From: an uncultured Lachnospiraceae bacterium
Lineage (GTDB): Bacteria; Bacillota; Clostridia; Lachnospirales; Lachnospiraceae
NCBI GenBank assembly: GCA_900553305.1
Contig: USDI01000098.1
Location: 1-7,759, forward strand
Reading direction: 5' to 3'
Length of the DNA: 7,759 bases
The notes beneath the pieces are model-generated. The model was not told the origin of the DNA. It searched no databases and was given only the letters and a program-made list of their open reading frames with translations. The position numbers were made by a program, and so were the translations under genes. Shown here piece by piece: positions 1 through 6,124 of the stretch (positions within the stretch are counted from its first letter, which is position 1; each line of letters starts with the position of its first letter).

Positions 1-20
1 ATTAACGTATAGGAGGTAAA

Positions 21-1004
21 TTAAATGGCTATTAAAAGCTTTAATACCTTTGCTGCCATACGTCCGGTCTGCTTTCCTAATTCGAAGTACTCAAGACCCA
101 TGGAAGCAACGCAGCCTGCTTTTACCTGCTCTACTTCAGATCCAAATACCGGAATACCGGCATCGGTTGCTTTTGCAATTACGGTCTGAAGAGCAGATAC
201 AACCGTGTTATCGGTGAGGTTTGTAATGCAATCTACCTTTGTTACCAGGTCTGCTGCTGCCAGATCGACATCTGCGATGGTATTGATACCGGAATCCACG
301 ATTTCAAATCCATAGCTTCCTGCAGCTTCTTTATACTGTTCAATCGTACTTACGGAGTTAGCTTCACTTGTTGTATACAGAATACCGATCTTCTTTGCAT
401 CCGGAAGAATTTCACGGATCATCTTAAGCTGTGCATCAACTGCAAGTGCATCAGAGGTACCGGTAATGTTACCAACCGGACTTCCATCTGCGTTTGCAAG
501 ACCTGCACCAACCGGATCAGATACTGCAGTATAAATTACCGGGATGTCCGTATTCATCGTGGAGTTATAAGCGCTCATTGCACTCGGCGTTGCAATAGCA
601 CAGATTAAGTTTACCTTCTTGGAAACATAATTATCGGAAATGGTACTTGCTGTTCCGGTATCAGCCTGTGCATTATCAAATAAAACGGTGAGATTGGTAC
701 CTTCTACAATACCCTCCTCCTCAAGTCCTGCCAGGAATCCTTCACGGCAGTTGTCTAAGGAACCATGCTCTGCGAACTGGGAAATACCAATCGTATAGGC
801 AGCATCGGCTGCTGTGGCATCTTTACTTACCTCTGTATCTTCTGCTGCTTCTGTATCTGCCGTTCCGGTATCTGCTGCCTGCGTTGTTTCTTCTGCTGCA
901 GCTGCGGTATCTGCTGCCGGAGTCTGTGTGGATGTACCACCACATGCGGTAAGTCCTAAAATCATGGTTGCGGAAAGAATTGCTGCTAATAACTGTTTCT
1001 TCAT
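21..1004 (-). CDS. trpX: TrpX-family tryptophan ABC transporter substrate-binding lipoprotein, C-terminus truncated
   Basis: Extracytoplasmic substrate-binding subunit of an ABC importer of the ABC_sub_bind family (PF04392 type), probably delivering tryptophan or a relative. Seen: lipoprotein signal peptide with lipobox LTAC (Cys21), then an Ala/Thr/Glu-rich linker (about 22-68), then the periplasmic-binding fold starting at YTIGISQF (70-77). Family-like motifs include VSDPVGAGL (161-169) and NITGTSD (179-185). The start is supported by GAGGAG 7 nt upstream. Tryptophan specificity is inferred from the Trp T-box leader directly upstream. Oddity: family members normally continue about 40-50 residues beyond the GKQTGRMAAKVLK segment (310-322); here it ends after five unrelated residues (LLIAI), so the 3' end is replaced or mis-joined near position 36-41. 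The expected downstream permease and ATPase genes are not seen. Family assignment is strong; the exact ligand is less certain. Confidence 0.85.
   Translation of the reverse strand: MKKQLLAAILSATMILGLTACGGTSTQTPAADTAAAAEETTQAADTGTADTEAAEDTEVSKDATAADAAYTIGISQFAEHGSLDNCREGFLAGLEEEGIVEGTNLTVLFDNAQADTGTASTISDNYVSKKVNLICAIATPSAMSAYNSTMNTDIPVIYTAVSDPVGAGLANADGSPVGNITGTSDALAVDAQLKMIREILPDAKKIGILYTTSEANSVSTIEQYKEAAGSYGFEIVDSGINTIADVDLAAADLVTKVDCITNLTDNTVVSALQTVIAKATDAGIPVFGSEVEQVKAGCVASMGLEYFELGKQTGRMAAKVLKLLIAI
25..186 (+). other. Plus-strand ribosome binding site and start codon fused to antisense trpX sequence
   Basis: AGGAGG at 12-17 sits 7 nt before an ATG at 25, a textbook translation start on the strand opposite to every other gene here. 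The reading begins MAIKSF and stops at 184-186. From about position 36 on, its codons are simply the antisense of trpX, so this is not an intact gene. The bases before it (ATT AAC GTA TAG) could be the end of a preceding frame. Best read as the beginning of an unrelated gene joined to a cut trpX. I cannot identify the gene from four or five residues. Confidence 0.35.
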
Positions 1005-1033
1005 AAGTTACTCCTCTCTACGCTCTTTGGCGT

Positions 1034-1193
1034 TCTCAAAATAAATAATGTGATTCTGATAGTTTTGAGACCGGTTTATATACTCACATGCCCGTGCTTC
1101 GCACTCTCTGTCTGACTAAAGTCAGACGCATGTTCGTTATTGGTGCAAGAAAAACAAATGTCTCCTTCGGAGCCGCTTGTTTTTCTTTTGCAC
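1034..1193 (-). repeat. Structured leader segment between T-box terminator and trpX start (three inverted repeats)
   Basis: About 200 nt separate the T-box terminator from the trpX start codon and contain no convincing gene. In transcript order they hold a long imperfect hairpin (1143-1193), a compact three-way-junction candidate (1086-1133) and an 8-bp inverted repeat TCTCAAAA/TTTTGAGA (1034-1041 with 1063-1070). In the first, arm GTGCAAAAGAAAAACAA pairs with TTGTTTTTCTTGCAC with a two-base bulge, and CTCC-GAA-GGAG lies at the tip. In the second, ACATGC/GCATGT encloses GTCTGAC-TTTA-GTCAGAC and GTGC-GAA-GCAC. Density of pairing suggests an inserted interspersed repeat or a second RNA element; the sequence alone does not decide. 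Confidence 0.5.
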
Positions 1194-1194
1194 A

Positions 1195-1230
1195 CAATAA
1201 AGAACCGCCTCAAGATAAACTTGAGGCGGT
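1195..1230 (-). terminator. T-box regulatory terminator
   Basis: A perfect 11-bp inverted repeat (ACCGCCTCAAG at one arm, 1204-1214 and 1220-1230 on the plus strand) closes a 5-nt loop and is followed on the minus strand by TTCTTTATT. Its 5' arm supplies the CGC and CTCAA needed by the antiterminator, so the two structures are mutually exclusive, as in a working T-box. Confidence 0.9.
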
Positions 1231-1499
1231 AATAATCAATTAACGCGGTGCCACTCAATTTCGATGAAAGTCTGTTATATTATAAATGATTTCTTTCATC
1301 CTTTCCTCCATGCACTATCATACATGTCGCCATGATAACGGGTGCGAATCCCGCCGGTGCCTACTGTAAGTTCGGACCGTCCTCGAAAGCCCATTCAACA
1401 ATTGTCCCTATACTGTCTTCCACCATATGACAGCTCTCTGTGATAGTTTCAAAAGCCTACTCCTCTTTCTCTTAGGTTTGAAGCACTATTTATTTGTTG
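1195..1499 (-). promoter_or_regulatory. Tryptophan-specific T-box riboswitch (tRNA-Trp-sensing leader)
   Basis: A T-box leader reads the charging of a tRNA and permits transcription of the downstream gene when the tRNA is uncharged. Seen on the minus strand: Stem I with GAAAG/CTTTC at its base, the AGTA motif of the specifier loop, and a terminal hairpin CTGTC/GACAG carrying GGTGGAA. The specifier loop has GAA followed by TGG (codon at 1391-1393), then a purine. A Stem III region follows. The antiterminator (1221-1258) is TTGAG, the 7-nt bulge TGGCACC (1247-1253), GCG, and complementary CGC and CTCAA. The TGGC of the bulge predicts a tRNA with discriminator base G, as in tRNA-Trp, agreeing with the TGG specifier. 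The competing terminator hairpin lies at 1204-1230. It governs trpX at 1004. Confidence 0.93.
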
Positions 1500-1505
1500 T
1501 TACTA

Positions 1506-1534
1506 ACAATAAAACCTTTTGTAGAAATTGTCAA
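1506..1534 (-). promoter_or_regulatory. Sigma-A promoter of the T-box/trpX transcript
   Basis: A consensus -35 box TTGACA (1529-1534) is separated by exactly 17 nt from a -10-like TATTGT (1506-1511, 4 of 6 matches). The predicted transcription start, near 1499, falls just before the T-box Stem I, as expected. It lies in the 60-bp gap after the Tim44-like gene, so trpX is an independent transcription unit. Confidence 0.75.
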
Positions 1535-1593
1535 CAACTTTTTGAAATAAATACTACGAATAAATACTGACAGCCCGTCTTGGCGGCTTTGTA

Positions 1594-2529
1594 TTACTTA
1601 ATTGCCGTAAATGCTGACAATACCCAATCATAGGCACCCGTTGTAACAATGCTTCCACAGTATTCACACTTACCGAATGAGGTTCCGGTTAAAGGTGCTC
1701 CACAGTTCGGACATACCAGACCCTTTTCTTTATCCTTGGCATCTTTGGTAAGACTGCCTACAGATCTCATAAAGGTCATCTTGTACTGCATGTTCCATCT
1801 GGTTGTTTTATCTCCGAACAGGATCTCTCCGGTTGCTTCCTTTACCTGATAATCAATCATGCTGGCTGCCAGATATACATCCAGATATTCATACTTCTCA
1901 TCCGTATGATAGGACATCAGATAAGATTTGTTTACACTGATTCTCTCTAAATGGTTCACCACACCATCCTGTATTTTCTTCTGAATCTGTTTCTCGGTCT
2001 GCTGATACAGATTCTGATGCAGTACTGCACGAACCGGTGTCAGATCACGCTTCTCCCACGCACTCTGGATATCCATATAAACATCGCCTGCAAATGCCAG
2101 GAAATCCTGTGCAGTAAATAACGGATCCTTCGCCTTGATCTGCTGACTGATTGATTCTGTCTGATCCGCAGGTGCCGGTGCCGGCGCACGATTCTGAGGT
2201 GCTCTCTGTGTTGCTGTTCCCGATGTCTTCTTATTCTTCTTTCTGCTGCTCTCAATAATGGAATAAACAACGATAATCAACCCAATAACAATGGCAATCG
2301 GACTAAATTCCCCGCTGCCGCCGTCATCATCATAATCATAGTCATAGCTGTCATAATCACTGTCCCAGCCCGAATCCCAACTGTCGCTGCTGTCCCAGTC
2401 ACTGCTGCTGTCATAATCATTGAAATCGCCGAATCCGGCCTTTGCCGTAGTCTGTGTGCTGAATGCCATCACAAGCACCAGCATCATTACTGCCAACAGT
2501 CTCCGAAACAGGTTTTGTTTGTTTTTCAT
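1594..2529 (-). CDS. Membrane-anchored Tim44-like domain protein with C-terminal zinc ribbon
   Basis: Function unknown. Seen in order: a signal peptide (basic MKNKQNLFRR, hydrophobic 11-23, possible cleavage after AKA at 31); a low-complexity segment dominated by Asp, Ser, Tyr and Trp (about 36-70); a transmembrane helix (about 76-92); a basic SSRKKNKK stretch (94-101) that should sit in the cytoplasm; an Ala/Pro linker; a Tim44-like domain (about 135-260, with QDFLAFAGDVYMDIQSAW then HLERISVNKSYL); and a zinc ribbon with CPNC (273-276) and CEYC (288-291). By the positive-inside rule the acidic segment faces outward and the Tim44-like and zinc-ribbon parts face inward. Tim44-like domains in bacteria are thought to bind membranes or proteins; the role here is not known. 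A purine-rich AAAGGAAAGGG precedes the ATG. It lies 85 bp after the GH36 gene and may be partly co-transcribed with it. Confidence 0.8.
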   Translation of the reverse strand: MKNKQNLFRRLLAVMMLVLVMAFSTQTTAKAGFGDFNDYDSSSDWDSSDSWDSGWDSDYDSYDYDYDDDGGSGEFSPIAIVIGLIIVVYSIIESSRKKNKKTSGTATQRAPQNRAPAPAPADQTESISQQIKAKDPLFTAQDFLAFAGDVYMDIQSAWEKRDLTPVRAVLHQNLYQQTEKQIQKKIQDGVVNHLERISVNKSYLMSYHTDEKYEYLDVYLAASMIDYQVKEATGEILFGDKTTRWNMQYKMTFMRSVGSLTKDAKDKEKGLVCPNCGAPLTGTSFGKCEYCGSIVTTGAYDWVLSAFTAIK

Positions 2530-2599
2530 CTGCCCTTTCCTTTCTCTCCTTTGTCTGAATCATCCGTTGCCTGAATAATCTGCTCACTATATGTATTAA

Positions 2600-2628
2600 A
2601 GTATGCCTCAGCCGTTAACGGATTTCAA
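2600..2628 (-). promoter_or_regulatory. Possible promoter of the Tim44-like gene with palindrome in the spacer
   Basis: TTGAAA (2623-2628, 5 of 6 to -35 consensus) is 17 nt from CATACT (2600-2605, 4 of 6 to -10 consensus). The -35 box lies within the last codons of the GH36 gene. The spacer contains the perfect 10-bp palindrome CCGTTAACGG (2612-2621), which also includes the GH36 stop codon. No terminator hairpin separates the two genes, so read-through from GH36 is also possible. Confidence 0.4.
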
Positions 2629-4744
2629 AAATTCTTGCCATAACCGGTTCTTTGAAGCTTACATGAAGCTGCTGATCTTCAGATACTTCATAGGACACAT
2701 GTTCCTTTAAGCTTTCCTTCGGATAAGCAAGCCTTACTTCCTTTACAGGTTTTCCCTCGGTAAGCTTTTCAAGCGGTATATCATACTCAGAGGTCTCTCC
2801 GTATCTTCTCCATACCGCCAGATAGCTCTTTCCTTCTACCTTCCATCCGGCACATAAAAAGTGATCCAGACTCGTTGCAAAGCCATTCGGCCATACGGGA
2901 AGTGCTTTTTTGATATCCTGACGAATGGATTTATAATATTGTATGCCCTCCTTTACCAAAGCATGACGCTCTTTGGAAAGCTGTGCCAGGTGACCGCTCT
3001 GGTGGATGCGAAGCAGGAGTGCATTAACCATATTGTAAATCGTCTCTTCCTCATCACCATCCTTAAGCGGATAGGACCAGATTGCTGCCTGCTCCGGAGT
3101 AAGTGCCGCTCCGGCATTTGCTGCGATGGTTGCATAGTTGCGGTAGTCCTCCTGATCCGAAGTAGACTGGATACTGTATCTTGCAAGCATTGCATAATCG
3201 GTACGCAGACCACCGCTAGAACAGTTTTCAATTACAAGATCAGGATACTTCTCAAATACGCCGTCAAGCCACTTCAGGTATGCTCTTTCATGCTCCAGCA
3301 TCCCCTGTCCGACACTGTCTGCATAAAGCTCTGTACCAATTCCGGGTTCAATATTATAATCCATCTTGATATAACCGACACCGTACTGATTCACCACGCG
3401 GTCGATGACCTCATTGACATGCTCAATGACTGCCGGATTACGGAAGTCAAGCTGATATCTGCTGCGGTCGTAGACTCTTTTTCCATGGCGGATAAAGAAC
3501 CAGTCATCCGGAACGCTCTTTGCCTTCTCGCAGTTAATTCCCATAACCTCAAGCTCTAACCATACACCGGGAACCATGCCCTTTTCACGAATATAATTGG
3601 TTACTTCCTCGATGCCGTTCGGAAAACGCTCATAGCACTGCTGCCATTCTCCAACACTGTCCCACCATTCGCCAGGCGCATACCAGCCCGCATCAATGAC
3701 ATAATATTCACAGCCCATAGCTGCTGCCGCATCAATCAGCGGAAGCTCCTTTTCGGTTGTCGGATCACCGAACAGACAATTCATATAATCGTTAAAAATA
3801 ACCGGAAGATTCTCATTATCCTTATTCGGGCGGCGGATCATACGGCGGTACTTCGTAAGCTCGCCCATGGCCGTATCAAAGCATCCTTCCGATACACCGA
3901 CTGCAACCGGAACTGAGGTAAAGCTTTCGCCGGGCTTTAACTGCTTGAACCAGTGGGACTGTACTTCGGTCGGACCGCTCAGTGCCACATAAAAATGATT
4001 GTTGACATCACTGATTTCTGCGTGCCAGGAGCCATTATGCTCAATCTGCCAGAAAAGAGAAGTATCAGCTTCGGAATTTTCAAGATATCCCATCGGCAGG
4101 TATTTCTTCGTAGACCAGTTTCCGGTATTGGTCAGCTCAAATGTAACAGAGGTTCTCTGGTATACGGTCGGCTGAGTCTGTCCGAATCCAAGCTCCGGGA
4201 AGGTATTCGTCCGGAAATTCATTTCCTTCTGCCATCCGTGACAGGCATAGGTAAGGCTCATCTTATCGTCAGAGCTTAGCTTTCCTTCCTTTTCAATTCC
4301 AAGATAATAGAAGGAGGAAAGATACTCTAACGTCTGCGCCTCAGAGCCTTCGTTAATTACTTCATTGTACATGCGGATCACAGAGGTTCCCTGATAAAAC
4401 TGCCAATAGGTAATTACTTTGGCTCCGGTCATCTCGTCCTTCTGGATAAAGGTAAGCTTACGTCCAAGCTCATTCCGCTCGTCCTTCAGATCCACAAAGG
4501 TAAGCAGATAACCGGGTGCGGTTACGATATGCTTGTTTCCGTGCTTCTCATAAGGCCGGTTATAGCCGGAAAAGTTCACCTGGACAAGCTGGAAGCCCTC
4601 CTTCATAAATAATTCACTCTCATCAAGCCCTTCAAACGGTTTGGAAGAAAAATGAAGGAACTTCAACTGATTCTCTTCGGTCACGCCGAAGACAAGATAA
4701 ATTCCATTTTCTTCGATGTTAATCCATTTCTCAATATGTGCCAT
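2615..4744 (-). CDS. GH36-type alpha-galactosidase (or related alpha-galactoside-active hydrolase) with variant active-site motifs
   Basis: Retaining glycoside hydrolase of the GH36/melibiase clan, expected to release terminal alpha-linked galactose or a related sugar. There is no signal peptide, so it should act in the cytoplasm on imported oligosaccharides. Seen: N-terminal beta-sandwich (about 1-300), then the (beta/alpha)8 barrel with YYVIDAGWY (347-355), GVWLELEVMG (393-402), YIKMDYN (458-464, probable nucleophile Asp462), ENCSSGG (506-512) and STSDQEDY (527-534, probable acid/base Asp530), and a C-terminal beta domain. Length 709 is near the family norm of about 700-750. Well-studied members have DDGW, KWDMNR and SDDTDA at these places, so the exact substrate (alpha-Gal versus alpha-GalNAc or another) is open. 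A stop codon lies four codons upstream in frame, fixing this ATG; the ribosome site is weak (TAAGG about 10 nt away). No transporter or regulator gene neighbours it. Confidence 0.87.
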   Translation of the reverse strand: MAHIEKWINIEENGIYLVFGVTEENQLKFLHFSSKPFEGLDESELFMKEGFQLVQVNFSGYNRPYEKHGNKHIVTAPGYLLTFVDLKDERNELGRKLTFIQKDEMTGAKVITYWQFYQGTSVIRMYNEVINEGSEAQTLEYLSSFYYLGIEKEGKLSSDDKMSLTYACHGWQKEMNFRTNTFPELGFGQTQPTVYQRTSVTFELTNTGNWSTKKYLPMGYLENSEADTSLFWQIEHNGSWHAEISDVNNHFYVALSGPTEVQSHWFKQLKPGESFTSVPVAVGVSEGCFDTAMGELTKYRRMIRRPNKDNENLPVIFNDYMNCLFGDPTTEKELPLIDAAAAMGCEYYVIDAGWYAPGEWWDSVGEWQQCYERFPNGIEEVTNYIREKGMVPGVWLELEVMGINCEKAKSVPDDWFFIRHGKRVYDRSRYQLDFRNPAVIEHVNEVIDRVVNQYGVGYIKMDYNIEPGIGTELYADSVGQGMLEHERAYLKWLDGVFEKYPDLVIENCSSGGLRTDYAMLARYSIQSTSDQEDYRNYATIAANAGAALTPEQAAIWSYPLKDGDEEETIYNMVNALLLRIHQSGHLAQLSKERHALVKEGIQYYKSIRQDIKKALPVWPNGFATSLDHFLCAGWKVEGKSYLAVWRRYGETSEYDIPLEKLTEGKPVKEVRLAYPKESLKEHVSYEVSEDQQLHVSFKEPVMARIFEIR

Positions 4745-4797
4745 ACTCTGTCTACCTTAACTGTGTTGATGTACAGTTGTTTCCTTTCTGATGCCTT

Positions 4798-4845
4798 ATC
4801 ATTAACGCTATTGATGTCAGGTCCAAAAGGTATTTTGCCCCTGAC
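4798..4845 (-). promoter_or_regulatory. Possible promoter and two dyad-symmetric operator candidates upstream of GH36
   Basis: TTGGAC (4821-4826) and AATGAT (4798-4803) make a weak -35/-10 pair with a 17-nt spacer. Overlapping the -10 and spacer is ATCATTAACGCTATTGAT (4798-4815), symmetric at 14 of 18 positions around a central CG, the layout of LacI-family operators, which commonly control sugar genes. Overlapping the -35 is a longer dyad (4816-4845): GTCAGG-nn-CAAAA-GGTA-TTTTG-nn-CCTGAC, 11 paired positions in 30 bp. No T-run follows on either strand, so it is unlikely to be a terminator. Confidence 0.4.
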
Positions 4846-4885
4846 TTGATATCCACGAATTACCCTGTATATATCTGTTGTGTCT

Positions 4886-5458
4886 TTACGGGATCATATC
4901 CGCACGGAAAGGAATGACTGGAAGAGGCTCCTTCAAATGTTCACCGAGCAGCTTCTCCATCCAGACCATATTGTACCAGGTTCCGAACTTATATCCGCAC
5001 CGATGGAATTCTCCCACCATTGAATAGCCCATTTTCTTGTGAAAACGCACGCTGTCTGCATTCAGATGTTCATCCTCTTCTTCCGGATAAGCGATACAGG
5101 CATTCACATTTAAAATATGCTGCTTGCGGAGACATTCCTCCAGCACAGCATATAAAGCCCTGCCAACTCCCATGCGTTTCATATCCTCACGCACATACAC
5201 AGAGGTCTCGATGCTCCAGTCATAGGCAGCACGTTCTTTAAATGCACCGGCATAGGCATATCCAATCAGCCTGCCCTCGTACTCTGCCACAAGATAGGGA
5301 TATTTCTGCAGGGTCTTCGTAATACGCGCTGCAAATTCTTCCACAGACGGCACCTCATATTCGAAGGTAATTGCCGTATGTTCCACGTAAGGTTTATAAA
5401 TTTCCAGTAATTCCGCAGCATCCTCTATGGCAGCCGCACGGATCCGTAAATAACTCAT
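4886..5458 (-). CDS. GNAT-family N-acetyltransferase, phosphinothricin acetyltransferase-like
   Basis: Cytoplasmic acetyl-CoA-dependent acetyltransferase. Seen: the N-terminal RIRAAAIEDAAELLEIYKPY pattern (5-24) and HTAITFEYEVPS (27-38) typical of the PAT/bar-like branch; the central strand YLVAEYEGRLIGYAY (55-69); the acetyl-CoA-binding motif KRMGVGRALY (94-103); and the C-terminal SVRFHKKMGYSMVGEF (136-151), followed by the GYKFGTWYNMVWMEK segment (155-169) usual in this branch. The 190-residue length is slightly above the typical 165-185 because of a short tail. Relatives acetylate the amino group of phosphinothricin, methionine sulfoximine or other small amines; the natural substrate cannot be read here. 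AGGAG lies 7 nt before the ATG, and the gene follows maf by 24 bp, so it is the last gene of that operon. Confidence 0.88.
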   Translation of the reverse strand: MSYLRIRAAAIEDAAELLEIYKPYVEHTAITFEYEVPSVEEFAARITKTLQKYPYLVAEYEGRLIGYAYAGAFKERAAYDWSIETSVYVREDMKRMGVGRALYAVLEECLRKQHILNVNACIAYPEEEDEHLNADSVRFHKKMGYSMVGEFHRCGYKFGTWYNMVWMEKLLGEHLKEPLPVIPFRADMIP

Positions 5459-5482
5459 TTTCCATCTCCTGTTCTTCGTTAT

Positions 5483-6106
5483 TTATTCCGAATCAGCCGA
5501 TTGTTCATTGCTTTCCATACGACTTAATTCCTGATAAAGTCTTGCCACCGGAAGTCCTACTACATTGCTGTATTCTCCGCGGATTTCCTTGATATAAATC
5601 ACGCAGCCTCCCTGAATGGCATAAGCTCCGGCCTTGTCCATCGGTTCACCGGTTGCCACATAATTCTCAATCTCCTGCATGCTCATCGGATACATTTCAA
5701 CCTCTGTATCCTCATAAAACGTATTCCGCTGCATCTGTCCCGACGCATCCTCCCATAAAAGAGTAACACCGGTATAAACATGATGAATCTTTCCACTCAG
5801 CTCCTGCAGCATGGAAATGGCATCCTGCTGATCCTTTGGCTTGCCAAGAATCCTACCGTGAATGGCAACAATCGTGTCAGCTCCGAGAACCAGCCTGCCT
5901 CTCCGCTCTGCTTCACTTAATTTTGAATATACATCAAAGGCCTTTTGCTGTGATAGCTCCATCACCACATCACATGGCTCTTTCTTCGTTGTAATCTCTT
6001 CACATTCACTTTTCACTACCCGGAATGGAATCCCAATCCATTGCAGTAATTCCTTCCGCCGCGGCGAACCCGAAGCCAGAATGATCTCTTCGATCGGATG
6101 ATTCAT
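5483..6106 (-). CDS. maf: Maf-family nucleoside triphosphate pyrophosphatase (dTTP/UTP type)
   Basis: House-cleaning enzyme that hydrolyses non-canonical or excess nucleoside triphosphates to the monophosphate and pyrophosphate, linked in Firmicutes to septum and cell-division control. Seen: LASGSPRRKELL (10-21) with the phosphate-binding SxSPRR; GADTIV (75-80) with the catalytic-base Asp77; GKPK (88-91); and GEPMDKAGAYAIQG (153-166) followed by YSNVVGLP (179-186). The GEPxxKAGAY form is the one described for YhdE-type dTTP/UTP pyrophosphatases. Length 207 is slightly over the usual 185-200, the excess being a polar tail. AGGAG sits 7 nt before the start, inside the 18-bp gap after the lipoprotein gene, so translation may be coupled to it. 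Confidence 0.95.
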   Translation of the reverse strand: MNHPIEEIILASGSPRRKELLQWIGIPFRVVKSECEEITTKKEPCDVVMELSQQKAFDVYSKLSEAERRGRLVLGADTIVAIHGRILGKPKDQQDAISMLQELSGKIHHVYTGVTLLWEDASGQMQRNTFYEDTEVEMYPMSMQEIENYVATGEPMDKAGAYAIQGGCVIYIKEIRGEYSNVVGLPVARLYQELSRMESNEQSADSE

Positions 6107-6124
6107 TGTTATACTCCTGTTATA

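Noticed and set aside
1076..1258. 60-residue minus-strand reading frame
   Set aside because: It runs through the T-box antiterminator, terminator and downstream hairpins and has no ribosome binding site; non-coding leader explains it better.
1339..1356. Plus-strand GGTGCGAATCCCGCC resembling a tRNA T-arm
   Set aside because: No acceptor, D or anticodon arms surround it; it is the reverse complement of the Stem III region of the T-box leader.
1572..1588. Hairpin AGCC...GGCT just after the Tim44-like stop as a terminator
   Set aside because: Only about 5 bp with a bulge and no T-run on the minus strand; too weak to call.
2861..3559. 232-residue plus-strand reading frame
   Set aside because: Lies wholly antisense within the GH36 barrel-coding region, no ribosome binding site, composition typical of a shadow frame.
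4798..4815. Catabolite-responsive (cre) site for CcpA before the GH36 gene
   Set aside because: The central CG fits but the flanking TG and CA of the cre consensus are absent; kept only as a generic dyad.
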